Assembly: GCA_963921425.1 (NCBI GenBank)
Contig: OY992835.1
Span: 17,484,001-17,548,000, forward strand
From: Dryas octopetala
Taxonomy: Eukaryota; Streptophyta; Magnoliopsida; Rosales; Rosaceae
DNA length: 64,000 bases
Direction: 5' to 3'
This document shows, piece after piece, positions 60,116-64,000 of the stretch. Each line of letters starts with the position of its first letter. Position 1 is the first letter of the stretch. Under the pieces are notes generated by a model. It was given only the letters and a program-made list of their open reading frames with translations. It was not told the DNA's origin and ran no database searches. The position numbers were made by a program, and so were the translations under genes.

Positions 60116-60773
60116 TTTTTTTTTTTTTTGGAATAAAGCATATCATTGTATTAAAACAGCCAAAACGGCTGAGAGAGAATACAAAATATGAGCTCAAAGA
60201 CTTACAAGAAAACAAAAACCCACAAAAGTGGAGCATAAAAGCCCACAAAAATTTGAAGATCTCATAACATCGGTATCGAGCAGATACTATAGCCATCAAA
60301 CGGAGCCAGAGAGGCACCGTAGGAATTAGAGAACTAGTCGCGTTTGGGTTCACGATCCTACTAACATCTCTAAGTCGAGGCTGACAATAGCACAAAGTGG
60401 TGGATGTGGAAATAGTAACCGGTGGAAATATGACCGGTATAGGCGAAAATAGTGACTCTCTAATACCTTTTGATGAGCGCTAGAGAAAACCTGAAAGTAT
60501 CAAAACACAAAACAAACCAAAACAAACAAAATCTGAAAAACTCTCACGAAGAGAAGTGGAGAAACTTTCACAAGGAAAGATGGAAACACTCTCACTTATT
60601 GGGATGAGAGTATCCCAAAAAACAAAAATAAAAACACACAAAAAGGTAAAGAAAAACAAAGGAGAGAAAGATTAGGAGAGGAGCAGTATGTGTGAATATA
60701 AGGCCCATAGAAAAGTTGAGGAGTGGAGAGAGTTTTTCCTTTTAGAGTGGTGGCTAGGTTTTTTCTTAGGAGA
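60116..60773 (-). mobile_element. 5'-truncated LINE-like insertion
   Basis: A T run at 60116-60129 is the poly(A) tail of a minus-strand insertion; just upstream of it the element reads ATACAATGATATGCTTTATTC, like a plant non-LTR 3' end. A 12 bp direct repeat AGTTAAATGATG flanks the whole block (60104-60115 and 60774-60785). Long, variable TSDs plus a poly(A) tail mark target-primed retrotransposition. At 658 bp without coding sequence it is probably a 5'-truncated LINE or a non-autonomous derivative. Confidence 0.75.
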
Positions 60774-60785
60774 AGTTAAATGATG

Positions 60786-63431
60786 CTTTAAGTTGTATCA
60801 AATAGCTCTAAAAACTTGGAAAAGTAAAATAAAAACCTAGTCGATCATTAGAATTCAATACAATAGAATATAGTTTAGCCTGGCGGCCTAGTCTGACGTA
60901 ACAAACGGGTATAGCCTACTAGGTGTATAGCTTTATATTTACATGGGTCCAAAATAATTTTGATCGATCCATCTTTGCATTTTTATTAAGTTCACATTGA
61001 TAGTTATTAAAGTTGAAACCATATAAATTGTGTGGCAAGAGAGCTGTGGGTTGTGGAGAAAGATAGGTATATTGTCCTCGTTGGAAAGACCAATTAACAA
61101 GGTACAAGAAACTCAAAATGGGGTTAACCTACAAACCCAGTCAACCAAATCGTACAAGATCAACCAAAATTATACAAACTATCCCAAAAATTAATCTTTA
61201 ATTGAGATGAAGACAAGAAAGAATGAATCAAGTGACCATTTCAATACATATAAAAAAAAAAAAAAAAAAGATCAATGATTGAGCATAGAGTCATTATAGA
61301 CCTAAACACACAAGTGAAAGATATTTATATATGGTATTGTACGTGGATTAGGTAAATTGCTTAAAATACTAATTAAGACAGATAGGCTTATGATTGTAGA
61401 TGCCACTAGGGTCTCTAGGGTAGTCAATTTGTACTGGTTATGTGTTTTTTCTCAGAAGTTAAGCCACTATTTCCAAAGAAAAAGACACTTGATTTTCTCA
61501 TATTATATTTCCTGTCAGTCTGGTTGGTGAGTTTATCTAATTTTGACCTCCCATGCAAATTAACAATGCATTTTGGGTAGGCTAGCTAGGGAGATACGAG
61601 CCTTCACCAAATGATTCATGATTTGTTGTTGCCTTTTAACTAATTTGAATCAAAGAGTTATGTTGTGTTTTTTAATTTTACCATTAAATAGTAAATTATA
61701 TAGAAAGAACTCTTAAATTTGTAATACTCAACTTGTTGACAATAAAATTTCATGTTATAGAAAGTTATAAACTTAATCTAATATTTTGCATATTTTTATT
61801 TATTACCAATTGATTTTAGTTAACGCTCTAAATTTACATAATATCATAATAAATAATTTACGTATTAAACTTAATATTATATCATATATTTTTCACATCA
61901 ATTAATATGAATTGTTTAGACTCCAATTATGCAACATGCGAGGAGCTTCTATATCGTGGATATGTATAACCTGCGTATGAATAATTTGGGTCTCCACTCA
62001 CAAGTCACAAGACTCACAACATGTTGGATGGTTTAAGTGGCATACATCTCTTTTGGTACAATTTTGAGCTGTAAATATTCATGCATGCAGTGATGCACAA
62101 GATCCGATATACCAGAGCCTTGTATCTGGCAGAGCACTCATCGAAGCAGTGATGTATGGCACTGATTCGGATGTGACAATCTTGGTTGTCACTGCATTCA
62201 TTCACTCCTCCTCATATCAACTATTGTGTTGTCACTATCATTAATGAAAGGTTAATTTTCAAACTTCTTTTCTTGACAGAGTAATACTTTCCATTTTTGT
62301 AAATCGCGAAAAGATTTTAATTAAAATGAAAAAGAAGAATGAATTAGAATGGATAATTATCCTCATTGGGCATTTGAATTTTGGGCTAGGTCGATTCCTA
62401 TTCTCAATAATAAAAAAGGAAATCATCTACCAAAAAAAACGTTCACCAAGCAATAATTGTCATTTTCACACTCCTAGCAACAATATACTTTGACATGAAA
62501 TTTGTTTTTTTTTTTGGCCACTATGCATTGAAATTTGTTGAAGATAAAGTTTTGCCATAAATATATTGTACCTAGTGGGCAAATAGGTTTGATGAAGTAG
62601 CAAAAGACGTTCGATTATCTAAAAACAATTTGAGTCTTGTTACAAGTTTAGTCTAATTAATGCTCTTATATATCGAATCAATTAGGATTAAATAGATAAG
62701 GATTACACGTCAATTGGTTGAATTCGATTTCTCTATTTGATTTTCATTCTAAATAAGTAACATGTCGTCCGAGAAATTCATGCCAAGCAAAACATTTGTA
62801 TTAGTCGTAGCACATATAATATATTGATCTTTGAGGCCCCATAGGCCAACAACATTTCCACCACTAGTTTTTGCTGGCTTTTAGACAAAAAAAAAAAACA
62901 ATTCTCAGTTGTTATCTACACATTAGAAATTTCATTGAGTTTCACGATTAAATTTTATTTTAAAGAAATTCACACCATATGGCAAATTAGTTTTTTTTTT
63001 CTTTTTGACTGGGAAAATTGGTTAAATCCAAAAATTTTAACCAAGTTCTGCAGAATCTATAATTAGGACTGGGGTCACAACCTGGGCTCTGCAAAATGAG
63101 CTGTATCACTTTAATTTTTCCAAACAGAATGCATTATTAACATTGATGAAGCTGATGAGTCATGACAGATACAAAATGTTAATGAAAGCTAACTTTGAGA
63201 AACAAAAAATCCTAGCAACTTAAAAATAAAAAATAAAAAAAGTTCTATATTCAATACTAAGTACAGCTAAATTAAGGGGCCATCTAAACTTAATTAAATT
63301 CTTTTTTTTTTTTTTTTTCTTTCTGGGTTTTATTTTCAGCAAATGAAATTGTTGTAAATTTGCCAAACACCCACTTTTGCACTCTTGATTTTCATTCCCG
63401 TTTCCACACCTCCAAATCCAATCCAATGAAA
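60786..63431. other. Intergenic, no gene recognised
   Basis: AT-rich DNA with small ORFs of no known family (for example 62014-62205 minus). The end near 63431 should hold the DUF1677 gene 3' UTR. Confidence 0.45.
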
Positions 63432-63905
63432 TCAGCCAGTCAGAGTCGGAAAGCAACTCTCAGACCTTGCAAGCCCCCTGCTGGCAATCTTCCTGGGACT
63501 ATTTGGAGTTGATCTCAGGGCCCTTGGAGAATCCAAACTGCGCCTGAGAATTTGCCTCATGGCAGAAATCAAGTGGATTGTGGGATTGGGAGGAGGCCCT
63601 GAGCCTGAGGCCTTGAATTTCTTGCAGAAGTTCATGTGTGTAGCCATGGCTTCTTCAGTGCTGATCAGCCTCTCAGACCTCACAATCTCATCTTTTATAG
63701 CCTCTGCACACAACCCACAAATCCAATGGCCCTGATATCTCTCCCTCACATGTCCAATGTATGCAGGGGTGCACTCCTCTGTGAGGCCACAGCAGTCACA
63801 TTTGGCAAACTCAATCTCTGTTTGGGGAATGAGTTTTGGGGCTGCTGCTGGTTGGGTTTCTGGGGCTGAGAGAGCCATTGGGTCACTGATCATAGTTGCA
63901 GACAT
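63432..63905 (-). CDS. DUF1677 family protein
   Basis: 157 aa plant-specific protein of unknown biochemical function. The family signature is clear: EIEFAKCDCCGLTEECTPAY, then VRERYQGHWICGLCAEAIKD, with Cys spaced as CxCC...C...CxxC, suggesting a small metal-binding fold. After it come an EAMATHMNFCKKF helix and a Ser/Pro/Arg-rich C-terminus (LRRSLDSPRALRSTPNSPRK). The start chosen is ATG 63905. An acceptor TTTGCAG at 63917-63923 lies just upstream, so the in-frame MFAGLLA extension is intronic or UTR and the 5' leader is probably split by an intron running towards or past the end of the window. There is no signal peptide or membrane segment. Confidence 0.88.
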   Translation of the reverse strand: MSATMISDPMALSAPETQPAAAPKLIPQTEIEFAKCDCCGLTEECTPAYIGHVRERYQGHWICGLCAEAIKDEIVRSERLISTEEAMATHMNFCKKFKASGSGPPPNPTIHLISAMRQILRRSLDSPRALRSTPNSPRKIASRGLARSESCFPTLTG

Positions 63906-64000
63906 TGCCAATAACCCTGCAAACAATCAAGGCTAAAACCCATCAATTATATGCAAAGCTAGAAACTTAGAAAGCAAGAAAAACATGCAATTTTGTGTTT

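Noticed and set aside
1-64000. CRISPR arrays, phage, plasmid or bacterial operons
   Set aside because: Regular repeats here lack unique spacers of constant length, and all recognised genes are plant nuclear genes with introns or plant-only families.

Overview
This window is nuclear DNA from a flowering plant, most likely a woody core eudicot. The evidence is split genes with GT/AG introns of plant size, AT-rich intergenic DNA, (CT)n/(GA)n tracts near promoters, telo-box and TGGGCC promoter motifs, a nuclear-type tRNA-Ser with a pol III T-run terminator, and plant-only families: a receptor-like cytoplasmic kinase, a MORF editing factor, a plastid 13-lipoxygenase, a subtilase, a type-C G-gamma and a DUF1677 protein. 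I cannot name the species from sequence alone.

Gene layout. 0.6-7.5 kb (+): exportin-T/PAUSED, 13 coding exons, 989 aa. 13.7-15.6 kb (+): RLCK-VII kinase of the RIPK/PBL type, 5 exons, 455 aa. 17.1-18.7 kb (-): a MORF organellar RNA-editing factor, 4 exons. 20.2-22.4 kb (-): CYP71-clan cytochrome P450, 2 exons, 512 aa. 31.8-35.9 kb (-): LOX3/LOX4-type 13-lipoxygenase, 8 exons, 910 aa. 47.9-48.3 kb (-): small basic protein of unknown function. 51.4 kb (-): tRNA-Ser(GCU). 52.9-55.2 kb (-): intronless SBT1.4-like subtilase, 779 aa. 56.7-58.5 kb (-): a type-C heterotrimeric G-protein gamma subunit with a cysteine-rich tail, reconstructed from five short exons. 63.4-63.9 kb (-): DUF1677 protein whose 5' UTR runs towards or past the window edge. 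These are separate plant transcription units, not an operon. Several touch defence or jasmonate-type signalling (RLCK-VII, 13-LOX, subtilase, G-gamma), but that clustering is probably coincidental.

Between the genes is a dense set of small non-autonomous DNA transposons. Many could be delimited to the base by target-site duplications (TSDs): Mutator-like elements with 9-10 bp TSDs (7953-10072, 22638-23786, 24601-26151, 49425-50383), hAT-like elements with 8 bp TSDs (26721-28978, 45016-45449, 46122-46276, 46778-47502), one element nested in another (24911-26084 inside 24601-26151), a 5'-truncated LINE-like insertion with a 12 bp TSD (60116-60773), and a 0.63 kb foldback element (59108-59735). 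Tandem arrays include a two-level 83/88 bp repeat near 41 kb. I saw no CRISPR, phage or bacterial system. The points most worth checking are the compact G-gamma gene, the nested and foldback elements that could make small RNAs, and the higher-order repeat.
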